From assembly GCF_958295425.1 (NCBI RefSeq), contig NC_081145.1, positions 20,506,465 to 20,570,464 on the forward strand: a stretch of 64,000 nt of DNA, in the 5' to 3' direction. Both the position numbers and the translations under genes were made by a program. Below the pieces are notes generated by a model. The model searched no databases. It saw only the letters and a list, made by a program, of their open reading frames with translations, and had not been told where the DNA came from. Position 1 is the stretch's first letter. Every line of letters starts with the position of its first letter. Positions 32,166 to 50,011 of the stretch are shown one piece after another. The stretch comes from Solea solea (taxonomy: Eukaryota > Chordata > Actinopteri > Pleuronectiformes > Soleidae).

Positions 32166-32614
32166 GCAGCTTCAACATTTTTTTCATGGTATGATGAAGG
32201 CTAAATGTTGATTTTTGCAACTTAAAATCAACTTTACAAACCACACACACAAGTACATAACACTAAAAACAAGAACGTTTATAACTTGTCACACAACTTC
32301 ATTTGGGTAAATCTCTGGAAGAATTTTGAATTTTGAAGGAATCTAATACACCTGCAGTGCTCATGCCCACGCCAATGCCACACTCACTGCTCACACACAC
32401 TCTTTTAAGACATCATGTCCTTTTCCTTCACTCACACTCAAACTAAGCATGGCATGAAAGGAACAGATAAGCAAATAATTGTGTTATTTATAATTAATTA
32501 TAATTACAGCCACAGTTGAAAATAAAAACAGTAAGCTAACATTAGCTTAGTTTAGTCTGCCAGAGTTAAGTATATGTATGTGTGTGTGCGCGCATTAAGA
32601 TAATGTTAACTGAG

Positions 32615-32735
32615 TCTGTGGCCCTGTGATGGACCGGTGACCTGTCCAGAGTGTGCTGCCTTTTCACCCTATATCAGATCGGATTGGCACCAGTGCCCCT
32701 AGCGACCCTCATGTGGAGGATAAAACAGTAAAAGA
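32615..32735 (+). mobile_element. SINE tail fragment
   Basis: CCTGTGATGGACCGGTGACC, CTGTCCAGAGTGTGCTGCC and GACCCTCATGTGGAGGATAA match the body and tail of the 5741-5997 SINE family in the opposite orientation. Confidence 0.7.
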
Positions 32736-34172
32736 TCAGTGCGTGAGTATAATCATTATAGAGCTACAGGCCACAGACACTCATTATAGAGTTTCAGTAG
32801 CTGACTTTACACAACCAATTTCCATTTCCTCAAAAGGCAGCACTGTTCACATGTATAACAGCAGCATATATACGAGGCACATAACTTAAATTGAAAGTGC
32901 ATGTAAACCTATTTTCTACAGGACAACATTAGTGGCAGTTAGTGGCAACTGTTGTAAGTTAAGCCTCCCTAGTTTCCCCTTAACTGCCAGGAATCTGGAA
33001 TCTGAAAGCCAACTTCAGAGTTGTTACAAACTCTGCTAATTATCCTAAATCATGTTAGTCTTCGGAATCCAGAAGATCAGGTCTGGAATGTTGATTTGGT
33101 CTATTTCCATAATCATAAGATCGAATTCAGAACTTCCATTAGGGTTTTCTCAAGTAAACAGTCCCTGACGGTTTCACTCGCCGGGTGTCACTACTTGATG
33201 TCTCCTCACGGCGGTGCTGCTCAAATAAATGAGGGAAACTTGGGCGTAAGTTACCTAGCTGAAGAAGAGGGAGTTTACAGCAGGATAGTGGCTGAGAAAT
33301 TCCAATGAAATGACCCATACACATTCAATATATATAGACTTCATGCACTTTGTTCTGTATGTTGTGAATAAATGGAGAAATCCTGCACTTTTTTTTCTTC
33401 AGTTAGACAGATATCATGAGGTATTCCTATATGATTGTTTGCAATATATTGATTATCATAGAATCATTGTATTGTGATATTATTGGTATTGTGGATGTAT
33501 TGCATAGTGTATCGTGAGGTAGGCTGTGATTGCCACCCCTGCATGCTTGTTGGCTCACTGATGCTGATGAGATCAAGCAATATCGAATGATAACACATTT
33601 TCAATATTAAATGACAGGAAGTTTGTTACTCAGTTCATACCACAAAAGAATCGAAGTCCACTGTCCGGCACAAATATCGGTCAGGATCTACATCAGCCCT
33701 ACACGATTCTAACTTAAAAACAAATGGCTGTAGTTTCTGAATAACCCAAACAGTTTAAGCCTCTGGTGTGACAGTCTTGTTGTCACACCCCTCAGGGGTT
33801 GAACTGGCTAGCCTGGCTAACCCTAACCCTAACCCAGAGCTCTTAGGATATACTACTACGTATTTAGGAGTAAATCAGAGACTCGTTTACAGCTGTATGT
33901 ACATTAACATGTGCCAGAATCAAAGCCAGAAACACGAATGGTGCATAATTGTCGGAGGCTTTAATGATAACATAGTCAGTGCTCGAGCCCACGGACACAA
34001 ACATTTAAAGGAGTGAAATGCTAATGGTGTTTCGTGTCCAGCTCTAACCTTCACTGTATACAACAAAGTTCCGGGGACCTGCTTCACGCCGAATCTCTCA
34101 TACACAGCAATGATAGGTGAAATTATCGATACAAAAACCAGCACGTGAGAGCGGTTAAAGGTTCTTACTAAC

Positions 34173-34260
34173 CTTTCTGACCTGCTAAAGTTCTCCACGC
34201 CGGATTGTGCAGAGCGAACGCGGAGACGTTCTACCAACAAAACCCGTCAGAGGTGAGAAG
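34173..34260 (-). promoter_or_regulatory. aass: Candidate aass non-coding first exon
   Basis: The minus strand carries a strong donor (CAGAAAG then GTTAGTAAG) at 34173/34172, 2.7 kb upstream of the coding start. It follows a locally CpG-richer stretch. Vertebrate AASS has an untranslated first exon, to my knowledge, and coding exon 1 has an acceptor just 5' of its ATG. The upper border is a guess. Confidence 0.35.
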
Positions 34261-34335
34261 AGCTGCGAATGCTGAGGCACACGCAGCCCATGCACTAATC
34301 TGTTTCCGCTCAAACCTTCAAAATAAAGCTCCACT

Positions 34336-34463
34336 TCCTTCTCAGTCCATGTGGTCATTCATCTTAAAATTAGACATGGAGGTATTATTATTTGAAGTGG
34401 GAGTTTACTATGCAAACCTTTGTTTCAAAACACAAAATGGACAATCGGGTTGGTGTATACATA

Positions 34464-34556
<93 letters not shown>

Positions 34557-34990
34557 TAAATCCTGCCTTTGTAAAATATACACTTTTTCTTAAACGATTT
34601 ATTCTGTAATGTCATGTCTCTTGTAATGTTAGTAACTAATATTAGTTTATCTATTATCTAAACGCTTACGGATACAAACCAAATGAAGAACAATTAGAGA
34701 AAGCAGGCTCTGTATGTATATATTTATAAAACCTTTTTTTTTTACAATTATTGCAAATATAATGTGAATCACAATTTTTGGTCAGGATTAGACAGGACAT
34801 TTTCATCTCAATGTCCTGTCCTCATTTTCGCTTTCTCTGAGCTGGTGCCATTTTGTCACCAGTCCTTCTCAGTCCATGTGGTCATTCATCTTAAAATTAG
34901 ACATGGAGGTATTATTATTTGAAGTGGGAGTTTACTATGCAAACCTTTGTTTCAAAACACAAAATGGACAATCGGGTTGGTGTATACATA

Positions 34991-35061
<71 letters not shown>

Positions 35062-35358
35062 AATCCTGCCTTTGTAAAATATACACTTTTTCTTAAACGA
35101 TTTATTCTGTAATGTCATGTCTCTTGTAATGTTAGTAACTAATATAAGTTTATCTATTATCTAAACGCTTACGGATACAAACCAAATGAAGAACAATTAG
35201 AGAAAGCAGGCTCTGTATGTATATATTTATAAAACCTTTTTTTTACAATTATTGCAAATATAATGTGAATCACAATTTTTGGTCAGGATTAGACAGGACA
35301 TTTTCATCTCAATGTCCTGTCCTCATTTTCGCTTTCTCTGAGCTGGTGCCATTTTGTC
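34336..35358. repeat. Tandem duplication of a 0.5-kb unit with TC/TA microsatellite
   Basis: 34336-34860 and 34863-35358 are nearly identical along their length. The only clear differences are one base near 34638/35145 and the lengths of the (TC)n(TA)n and T tracts. The unit has no coding content; frames in it come from the microsatellite. Confidence 0.93.
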
Positions 35359-35675
35359 TTTTATTTTGAAAGGAACAACACCAATGTCCGGTGGCATGCT
35401 AGCCTGTTGGCAGATTGAATGGAAGGTAGTTTGTTTTTGTTTGCAGCGCACACCGTACGGGCGGCTTCAAGTACTGGACGAGGAGCGTGTCATGTTTGGA
35501 CGGAAATTACAAAAACACAGCGATTTATCGTGTTTTGTGTTTCACACGTAAAAGCTGAAGGAGGCGTTTGAGAGTGTGAGCATGATGTTAATTTGACACC
35601 TGCTGCCACCTGTCAAGACCACGGTCCTGACCTTCACTTGAAGTCCCTCCACCAGTCAGCTCGGCCGCGTCGTGA

Positions 35676-35918
35676 TGACTAAAATAAGCCACCCCAACCA
35701 CGACCACACATAAAGGTGAAAATAGAAAGTAAGAGTTGACCAACACTTTCATTTTCTATGTCACATTTTATGTTCCCTGTAAAACAACAAAGTACATATG
35801 TTAAAGTTGTTAATATGACCAATTGGTCATATTAACAACTTTAAAATATGTACTTTGGGACTTACCTTTTCACCTTTATGTGTGTGAGTGGGGTGTTGGT
35901 CATGGCTTAATTTGGTCA
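35676..35918. mobile_element. Foldback element with a 70-bp near-perfect palindrome
   Basis: The core 35788-35857 is a loopless palindrome centred on AATT at 35821-35824, with 34 of 35 positions paired. Outside it a second pair of arms (about 35676-35728 and 35871-35918) shares CACATAAAGGTGAAAA. About 60 unpaired bases lie on the left only. It resembles a small foldback/MITE transposon. Confidence 0.75.
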
Positions 35919-38900
35919 TAAAAGGATGTTGTTCTGGTCTTTGTTTCCATCCTAAACTCTTTATTTTAAGTAGTAGAAGTAATTTTGCCACTTGACTAAA
36001 ATTTTGGGGTGGAGGGAGGGTGCAGTGGAAAAAGGAAGACTATTAATGACGACTTTGTAAGTGACATCGTTCACAACTCAGATGTACATTTTAATAATAA
36101 TTATTATTATTATTGCTTGATCAACTTTTAAATGTTTTAAGTGAAAAGCCGTATTCTGATCCACACCAAAATACTTACTGTGTATATTGAAATAAAACTC
36201 CTGAGACCCCCCAATTTATTAATAAAAAAGTTTTTTATTTCAATTTTTAATTCATTTGATAGTATGAACTCAGCATTGGTTAATATTTACAGTGGAATAC
36301 TTTAAAATGTGTTTGAAGACGTTTTCACACACATTTTTTTTTTAGGTTCAATTGTTAGCATCTGCATCTGCAACAGGAGCAACACTCACACACACACGCA
36401 CACAATGACAAGACATTTTTTGTTTTCATATACCATATGTTTTCAGTTCAGCGCTGCTCTTTTAAGTTATTACAGTAGTACACAATATAAAATAAATATC
36501 ATAAACACTTCTTTTTACAATAATCCTGAGACTGAAAAGGAAAAAATAACTATGTTGTCTTTGCCAGTCAGGACCAGAGATGGATAGGTGAAGCTGTGTG
36601 AGTGCAGTGTTGGAGAAAAAATATTATTAAAATATATGTATTGAGTGATTTCTTTAGCGTTTCTGTCATAATTTATGTCGTACATATCATAAATGACACG
36701 AGTGAACCGGGGAGGTTTGGAGCCTTGAAACACAGAACTATGAAGACATTTTCTGGGCATGTTTTTTTCTGGCCGAAGGAAGAAATAATTTGATTTTCGT
36801 GTTGGAGCTGGACACAGGTTTAACACTGTGGGAAACTGTGTGGCCTTGGTGGAGGTTTGAGCTCTTGATGAAGTCTCCTTATGGCAAAAACTCTAATCCT
36901 GGACCTTGAAGTGTGTGGTTACGCTAACACTGCACCACTGCTTTCACTGTTGGACATGAAAACTTTCAAACAAGGTCAGTGCAGAATCAACATGCGATTT
37001 TATTTTCCTGCTTTCCACGCTTGTTTGTTTTTTTTTATCAGACAAACAGCAGGGAACAGTGCGTTTGTTTGCGACTCTTTTCATTGGCAGGTTTGTCAAC
37101 ACGTCTGAATCTGGCAAGGACTAGTGTCGGCTGGGTGTCGTGTCTCTGACTGAGTCAGAATAAAAGACGGTGTGTGTGTGTGTGTGTGTGTGTTCATGGC
37201 GTTGAGGGAGCGTGTCAGCCAGTGCAACAGTGACGCTCACTGGTGTGTTTCTAATTGTTTTTTTTTTTTTTTTAGTTGAAGGTCTTCGGCACAGAGAGAG
37301 AGAAGATACTGGCGTTGATTCTGTGTCAGGTTGAAATGTTTTTTCATGGGTTTGTTAACAATTAGAAAACAGGACGTCACCAGACTTTTTCCTTTAAATG
37401 TTGGCACAAATTCCGCGTTGGACAATAAAAAACAGGTCAAACAGGAGTCAATGACTGACGTGTCCTTTCCCCCTCTGCTGCATCTCTGGTCTCAGAGTTC
37501 ATCAACATCGTTTCCTGAGATGCAAATGATCACAACTTGCAACCACTGATGACTAATGACACAATAATTAGTCACCGATTTGAATATAATTGACTTAGAA
37601 TCAGTGGACATTAGAGGGACAGTGCTCGCGTTTGTCCTCTGACACAAGTCCTCAGTCTAACATACGCTGAGAGAGAGACGAAGACGAAGCATTGCAGCCA
37701 TGTTATATTCGGTCAGCGTCCATACAGGCCAGCAATGAGGGTCAGAGGTCAGGGTGAGAGGGTCAGTTAGTCTTCAGGGCCTCAAGGGAATTAGGAAGAG
37801 AGTCCTTTCTCTTTCTCTTTTTCTTTTTCTTTTGCAGGGTTCAAGTACAAGAGGGCGGGATGATGAAGTCTTGGGTCAGCAGGCGTTTAGTGTCTCCAGG
37901 GTCCAAGTGTTTCTTTTTGGATCGTGTTTAGTACAGATCAGGGTCAAGGGTCAAAGAAATCATATTATAAAAATGGTACAAAGAGTCAATACATTTGTAA
38001 ACCACAAAAAAATGGAGATAGAAATATATAAATGTGACAAAATGTTTTCAAATCCTATTCAATTCAATTACACATATGATGCCCTATGATGAACGAGAGC
38101 CTGACCATGGTTTCGGAAATACGGATAGTTCTCTTATTCTCACGCTACAGATTATTATCTGCTTGTTATATAAGTCAAAGATGCGAGAGGCGTTTAGTTC
38201 ATTTTAAATGGGACAATCACCTTATTTACAATTTATTGGCAACATGTTTTAGATTCTCTTCTGTGGCTCTGAAGCAGAATATGTCTGCTCTAAAACATTT
38301 GACAGTCTGTGTGGTCTTTAAAAGATGAAGATTTACCACATACAGAGCTGCTAATGAAACATCTGAAATCAATTACACTGTGTAGTGTAAGTTTGTGTTC
38401 TTGATGTTGTTGTTGTCGATTCCCCGACTTTGAGCTAAGGTAGACTCATTTTTATGAAAACTATTAATATGAGGGAATAAAAACTGAAACCAATTGGTAT
38501 TTCTGATTAAATTATTTGTCATTTGGAATGCGCTGCCTCAACAGATCTAAATTTAGGGACATTTTGTTCAGAAATCTGAAATAAAACAGCCATTAAGACT
38601 CAAAACAAAAATATCATTAGAACCAGCAGCAAGGCTGTGATCTCAGCAACCTGAGTGGAAACTTGGTTTTGTTTAGAGAACTTTGCAGGTAAAAGGGGAC
38701 ATTATTTTCTAATTTGAGGGCATTTTGTCATGAAATCAAGGAATGGGACTCATAAGACTTAAGTGTTTTTTAAAAGATGCCGCGGCTGCACAGAGGAGAT
38801 GCGAGGGGGTCAAATCAGAGCCAAGTCATCAAAGGAACAAATGACTCATGTCTGGGAACCAAAAAATGTGATATTGAGCACACAAATGAGTATTTCCAAG

Positions 38901-39202
38901 TGAAATATTTGAAATGTGAGGACTCTTTGTGTTTGAGGAATCTCATGGTTCGAGTGAGTGGCCTGAAGAAGTCATTTGAGAACACGGGTCAGTGATTTGA
39001 GGTCACCAATTATTGATTCGTAGAAACAAGTGGAGACATGGAAATGAGGTCACGTGTTACTAAAAACCCCACAGAACTTGTCTTGTGAGGACTTGAGTTT
39101 ATTTCCTGACCTGATGGGAACGTCTTGATCTTTTTCTTTTCTTTTATTTCTGTTGAGGTGCAGAGTCACTGTTCCGAGGGCCAGAGGTCAGCAGTGTGTG
39201 TC
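35919..39202. other. Intergenic DNA between aass and fezf1
   Basis: AT-rich, with a (GT)12 run at 37170-37193, poly(T) tracts and a CTTT-rich run at 37805-37835. No exon or known repeat was recognised. Part of the right end may be fezf1 3' UTR. Confidence 0.55.
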
Positions 39203-43753
<4,551 letters not shown>

Positions 43754-44320
43754 CACCTCCGCATCTACCGCGCCGCGACAACAACGACAAGAAGCTGCTG
43801 GTGGGGAAGGCGGAGGTTGGGGCTGCTCCTCACCGGCCCACAGGAAAAGACATCATCTGCCGGGAAAACCCCCTCCGAATCACGGGGCCCGTTCCCCCGC
43901 TTATTGATGACAATCAGGAACGGCCGCTGCTCGCTCGATAACGGCGTGCAGAGAGTCGAGACCTCGCGGATCGTTACGTCCAGAAAGGGGAGCGGAAAAG
44001 TAGATAATTTGTTAAATTCTCCTCCGTTGATTTTCTGCACTTGTCGCCGCTGGAAGAAGAGAAGGAGGAGGAGGAGGAGGAGGTTGTCCTTTACTTGGCA
44101 GGACTCCTGCTCAACTGGAAGGTATTTGGTAAATCCCAGGTCTCCTTGTGGCTTCGCGTGACATCATTTTTTTCTTTTTTTTTTCTTTTTCTTTGAATCG
44201 CAATACGCCAACCACGCAGCGGCCGCAGGGTCAGCAGCTGTCAGAGCTTCACATCAGATTTACACTCACTCGTCTTTGCTTCGACAAACTCGCTTTTACG
44301 CACGGATCAGAGAAGACGCG
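43754..44320 (-). promoter_or_regulatory. fezf1: fezf1 5' region, GC-rich
   Basis: The GC and CpG content of exon 1 continues here, as expected of a developmental-gene CpG-rich promoter. It includes a GGA repeat run near 44060-44085. No exact start site, TATA box or splice site could be fixed. Confidence 0.45.
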
Positions 44321-46678
44321 GAGCTGTCATGTGGCTGAACTTGGTGCTCGAATAGAGACTGAGCAGAAGATGGACTTGAAGCCGCGGATTTCACTGCAGT
44401 CTGGGTGGGCTTGGCTTTTTGAGTCAACTTTGACTCATGCGATTTTTTTTTTTAATAACTTTTACGCACCAGATTTTTTTTGGATGACAAAACTCATCCG
44501 TGACAGGAAAACCCGATCTAATCCGATATATCTGCTGAAGAACAGAACAGAAGAACAGAAATAAACACACTTTTGTCTTTTTTTGGATGCAAACGAATCT
44601 TTTACGCACACAGACTGTTCCTCAGGATAATTCAGAGAGTTTATGCTGCAGTGACAGTTTGATGCTAAATGAGCAGAAATGGCCTTTTTCAAGTATTCGA
44701 ACAAAACATGTGATGAAATGACAGAGAGCGACAAAAAACACAGAAAACACGGCGTATCATTTGATTGTGCTCTTAAACCTGGAGTAATCCATTAAAAATT
44801 TTAATTGTATTTTATTACGAATATTATTGACATTATTTGACAAATGTGTTAAACACCCAGAGATAAAATCCATGAACTAAAATATGATTTTTCGGCCAAT
44901 CAAGAAAATAAAATCAAAGCTCTGAATTTTCGTCATTATTTTATTGTTTGTTTCTTTTTTTTGGGAGAATAATATTTTGTGACGGAATGTTAGTAACTCA
45001 GTTACTCGTTTTGACATGTTATGAGGTCGCAGCGTGAAAACAAACAAAAAACAATAAAAACCAGCACATCCTGTTTATTGTATTCTTTTTTCATTGTCAT
45101 GTATTTGATGTTTAATATTAGGAACAGATTATATATCACACAAAAATGTAAATCTACTCTGTTATTGTTTGTCAGTTTCTTTAGTTTATTAAAAAAATAT
45201 AGAGATTTTTGTATTTCTTTATACATATATGTAAGGACATAAGTCTAATTAGTTAGTTACCATATTATTATTACTATTATTATTATTATTATTATTATTT
45301 TTCTTATAATAATAACAAAATGAAGTTTTAACATAATGCAGAACAAATCAGTAATCCAGCAGCCCATATACCGGTATACAACAACAACAACAGTAACACT
45401 ACTAATAATTAAAACAAGAATAATAACAATAATTACAATAATATTTGCTTTGAAGAGAAATTAAGTTAACAAAAAACAGCTCATAGGAAGAAAATGAAGG
45501 ATGTTAAAAATGATCAATCCTATTTGAAAGGCTGTAAAAATGAATTAGGATCGAAATAATTTATTTTGTTTATATTTATTGTAATTGATATTTTAAATAA
45601 AAAAAAAAGCATTTGTTTGTTATGTTTTTAAGTATGAACAGAAAATAATTTTCTGTACTGGGAGCGTATTCGTAATTTTGCTGCATAAATAAAAAGAACG
45701 GGTAAAAGATAAATGAGCTTAAGGTAGATATAAAAATAAATGTGTTAACCAAAACAATGTTAACCAAAAACATTTGGTTAAATAATTGTTTTTCTTTTAT
45801 TCGTATTAAAATGGTTTTATATTTATTGGCCTCACACAAAAACTGACTCTGCTTTTACATTATAATGAAGACAGGACCTGCTGTTTGTCTTTCACACTAA
45901 AGCTTAAAGACAATTATCTTTAAAAAATAATAAAATAATACTATATTTCGTTTTTCTTTAGAACCTACATCATTAAAGAGAATTATATCATTATTTTTTA
46001 GTAATATTTTTACTGACTTTAAATAGATAAGTTGGCGAGAGTAAATCTTAAGAGTCAAAAAAACGAGGAGTAATGTTAATAAATGCAGACAAATGAAGGA
46101 GCCTATGAAACCACTTGAATACATAAATGTTTATACAAACTATTTGAGGAAAATAAAAGGACTTTTTGTGAGTGATTCATCTGTAAAATACTATCTATAA
46201 ATGTAAGGACCTTTACTGATTATTAGCACTTTAATAAACAACACGTAAACCATGAATAAACATTTTTATTTCTCACTTTTTCACTCAACATGTTCTCTGG
46301 GGCTCTTACCTGCTTTGCTCATTCCTATAGATGGAAACATTGTGTGTAATTTAAACAATAAATAATAAAAACATTTAAGCAAAACTCATCCATTAGGAAA
46401 TCTGGATTAGATTTAATTAGAACGTCATAAATAATAGGATAACTTGTCCACTAACATAGCTTGTATTTTTTTTATATTTCTAGTATCCTACACGTCTTAC
46501 AATTCAGACCAAGAGTATAATTCTTGAGGAGTTATGATGATGAAGGCTGATGAAGGCTGGTTCGGTGCTTTGTTCATCCCAAAACTGCTGGAACGGTCTG
46601 AGGTGAAAACTCTATATGGTTGTATTTTTCAAAAAGTGTTTGCTTATCAAAACCTACCGGGATGTAAGAATATACTGA

Positions 46679-46745
46679 ACAGCCACCAGGGGGCGAGACT
46701 GCTGGTTGCAAAAAAAGAGCTCACCTTTATTGGAAGTCCATGGGA
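46679..46745. mobile_element. Short dispersed fish repeat
   Basis: CAGCCACCAGGGGGCGAGAC followed by TGCTGGTTGCAAAAA matches a short block repeated widely in fish genomes, probably part of a SINE. Borders uncertain. Confidence 0.45.
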
Positions 46746-46899
46746 AAACAAGGCTAAATTCTCACTTGATTTATTCATTCATTCATTAAACCTTTTCCTA
46801 GTTTCAACAGAATATGGTGCAAATCGATCAAAATGAGCGTTCAGATTCTTGTAGGTGACTTCACGACTGGTTCCTACGACTGTAACAACTATTCTATTC

Positions 46900-47320
46900 A
46901 CAAAAGAAAGGAATTCTTCTTCATTTACTTCCGCTCTGTCTGGTTTGTCCTTGGGGGCTAAACAAGGCCCGAAGACACTTCTACTTATGTACATTCAATT
47001 TCTGTATTCTCTGGTCAACTGGTCATCTTTATCCACACACAGACTTTTACACTGTTACAACTCCATCCCAAGCCTTTATGACCTTCAGCACATACAGAAC
47101 TTACTCTGCCCCTTCAACCTGGAACACTTTACAACAGGATCTCAAGTTGTCCGCTTTGATTCCATCGAGGGACTTCAAATGACCTTTAAGGGAATTTGAA
47201 AAATCTGTGGAAACTTGTTTCTGTTCTTAGCATTTTAATCTGCTCCACTTTGCCTTTACTGTATTTCTGTCTGTAACTAATTGTTAGTTCTACTGTATGT
47301 TTGTCTGATCTGTGCCGCAG
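46900..47320 (+). mobile_element. LINE 3' remnant
   Basis: At 47105-47180 the plus strand reads SAPSTWNTLQQDLKLSALIP then SRDFK, the conserved C-terminal end of L2/Rex-type LINE reverse transcriptase proteins. A non-coding tail follows. Frames upstream are broken, so it is inactive. Confidence 0.6.
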
Positions 47321-49458
47321 GTGCACCCATGGTAACTCCTTATATGGACATCCTGGGGGTGTGTGTTTATAGGTCACATATTCAGGCTTTAAAAAATGTT
47401 TTTTTTTCTTTCCGTCTTCTTATGTGTTGTTGAGTCAAAGTTATGATTCATTTCATATCACATTTTTCGTGATATAAAGTAGCAATAATTGTGCTTTTTG
47501 TTAATAAAAACGAGCCAAGCAAACTTTGAACTGTGACATGTTTCCAAATTTCACAAATTCAATCTGATTTCAAACATTTTGAGTACTTTTTGCTCAGGTG
47601 AGTTTATAGAGTTGGTGAAAATAATATTTTTTTCCCCGATCAGATTGTCTAGTTTGTGCTGAAATAAAGGATATAAGACACTCTATATTGCACATTCTTA
47701 TAGCCTCTGTGGTTACTGTATGTTTAAACATAATAATGGAACAAAGCAGCCAGAATGCTCTGTGTTCTAAGGGTTAATGTAGATGCTGTGACTTATATAT
47801 AATAACACAAATATCCTTAATGTAAAAACAACAACATACAGGAACATTATTTTGTAAATTGTCAATCGTTAACTCCAGACTTGAGTGAATAAAACCCACA
47901 AAACGACTTCACAGGTGCTTTAAAAACACTTTTAATAATAATATAATAGGGACACTTGGAGAAGACACCTGAACAAAAACAGGTGCACAGTAAGACGATA
48001 TAAATATACTTCTTCAAATAGAGTTTTGTCCTTTAGGTGTGAGCCTTTTAAACTGCACTAACACAAACTGGACCGGACGGCTAAAACAGGTGTCGATCTG
48101 ACTCACGGACAGAACACAGCACACAGACAGTGGCCAGTGAGTTGGACGGCAGTCACACAACGCTGTGTCCACTCAACACTGATCAGATTAAAAAGAAACA
48201 GCTCCACATTGTCCCGGGATGTTCCAGTTAAAACAAAAGGAAAAGTCCAGAGTTGATTAGCACATTTCAAAGACTTTGATCGATATGATGTACAGAGACA
48301 GTACGACCATACCACTCTACAGCTCAAATATAAATCTTCACGACAGTAAAATATCACAATGAACAGCTATGACAGCAGATCTACGACGACACGCGTCTCC
48401 CTCCCTCCCCCCGCTTACACTTCCAGCATCTTTAGAGAACCTTTGCGTGGTGAAATCGACTCTTCTTCACAGAGCGTTCACCTGAAGGATTATGGTTATA
48501 CATGTGTGTGTGTCTTTTACCACCTGAGACCACATGTCCTTGTTTAACAGTGGGGACATTGTTCAGCTACATAAGGCTGAGAGTAAGGAGCTACAGCAGT
48601 GTGGCGACACTTGCATCAGCTTCAGAGTTTGTCTGCAGACTTCAGACGCTCAAATGTTAAGCTAAGCACTGTCCTTTCTAACATAAACATAAAAACATAA
48701 CAATAATAACAAAAATAGAACTGAAAAATTCTTGATTCTGTTCTTGTCAAAGCCATTTTATAATATCAATGCTTGGCAAGTAGAATGGTGATTACGGTTA
48801 ATAAAGGGCTTGTGGCAAACACAGTATAGTATAATCAGGGTAATTACAGTCTGGGTGTTGTTTTTCAAAAGGTTAGTGCATCATCAGTTACTGTAACATT
48901 GTACATAAAACAAGAGTGGGTCAAACAGAGTTTAGAAACAAAAGCGATGACTTAAAAGGAAACTACTACTAACTCAAATTTTTCCCATTTCAAACATCTT
49001 TCAGTTCCTGGAGTCATTTGCCGCTTCACCTTTGACCTTTTTTTCCGTTATGTGCATTCTGATATTTCATCATTCTTAATTTCATTATCAAACATTATCA
49101 CCAGCTGTGCTACATTCACTTTGACCTCACCGACATACAGTAGGTTTCTATAATTAACCGTTCATTTAATGTGATTGTTTTTTTCTCAGACGTTGAGAAC
49201 TTGGTGGCAACAACTGTAACAGAAATAACGGACAAATCCATAGAGAGCCAACCTGTAATCTATTAAGGTTCTGAAAAGACAAGTCAATTAACCAGTCAGC
49301 GGAAAATAAACTGTATCCTCTCGTCCTTACTTTCTACAACATAACCTAAAATGGACAAAGAAAGCAATCCACAGAGGATGAATATATCAATTAAAGCTAC
49401 TACTTTAAGATTAAAAAGTGCTAAAAATGTTGCTGGCAGATGATTTGAGGTGTTATAA

Positions 49459-50011
49459 CAGTCAGTGTGTTTACATGCACGTTAAAAGTCTGATTTTAGT
49501 CAGACTAAGACAATCATTTGGTTTTCTTAATGTCATGTAAACACATCAGTCCGACTAAAATCAAGCTGGTCTTGGTCAGACTAACATCCCTGGATAATAC
49601 GATTATAGTCCGATTACACCTGCATGTATACACTTAGTGGGATTGGAGGCGGACTTGGCGTTCTGAGCATGCACCAACATTTCCTTCCCTGGTCTTCGAC
49701 CCGGAAGTAGAAGGAGAAGACGACGACGTACAGACAGCGGCGGCGTCTTTCTTCAAACACAGCAACCACAAGAGCCACGCTCGGTTCAATTTGTATCACG
49801 TCAACATGTACAGCAGGTACGAAACATACAGAACCACAGCACAATCCATCTCACCGTTCACATAAAGGATACAGCGCCACTACAGGAGGCGGAGTCAGAC
49901 CAATAAATCAATTTCCTCTTCGCATGGAAATTCGACACGTTGACCGATTGCCTGTGTTAGTCAGACTAAGGCCTTAGCTCGATTAAACTGTGCATGTAAA
50001 TGCACTGACTG
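49459..50011. mobile_element. Non-autonomous DNA transposon with 22-bp TIRs
   Basis: Left end CAGTCAGTGTGTTTACATGC and right end GCATGTAAATGCACTGACTG are inverted repeats with two mismatches around 0.55 kb. Subterminal AGTCAGACTAA / TTAGTCTGAC motifs repeat inside. No transposase frame. The superfamily is unclear. Confidence 0.7.

Larger units (their letters stand above)
44321..47900. other. Intergenic DNA upstream of fezf1
   Basis: Very AT-rich with simple ATT/TAA runs (for example 45265-45310). No gene. Besides the repeats listed at 46679 and 46900 nothing was recognised; conserved enhancers could be present but cannot be seen without alignment. Confidence 0.5.

Noticed and set aside
34205..35112. 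Frames ending in runs of YIYIYI
   Set aside because: They are translations of the TC/TA microsatellites in the tandem duplication.
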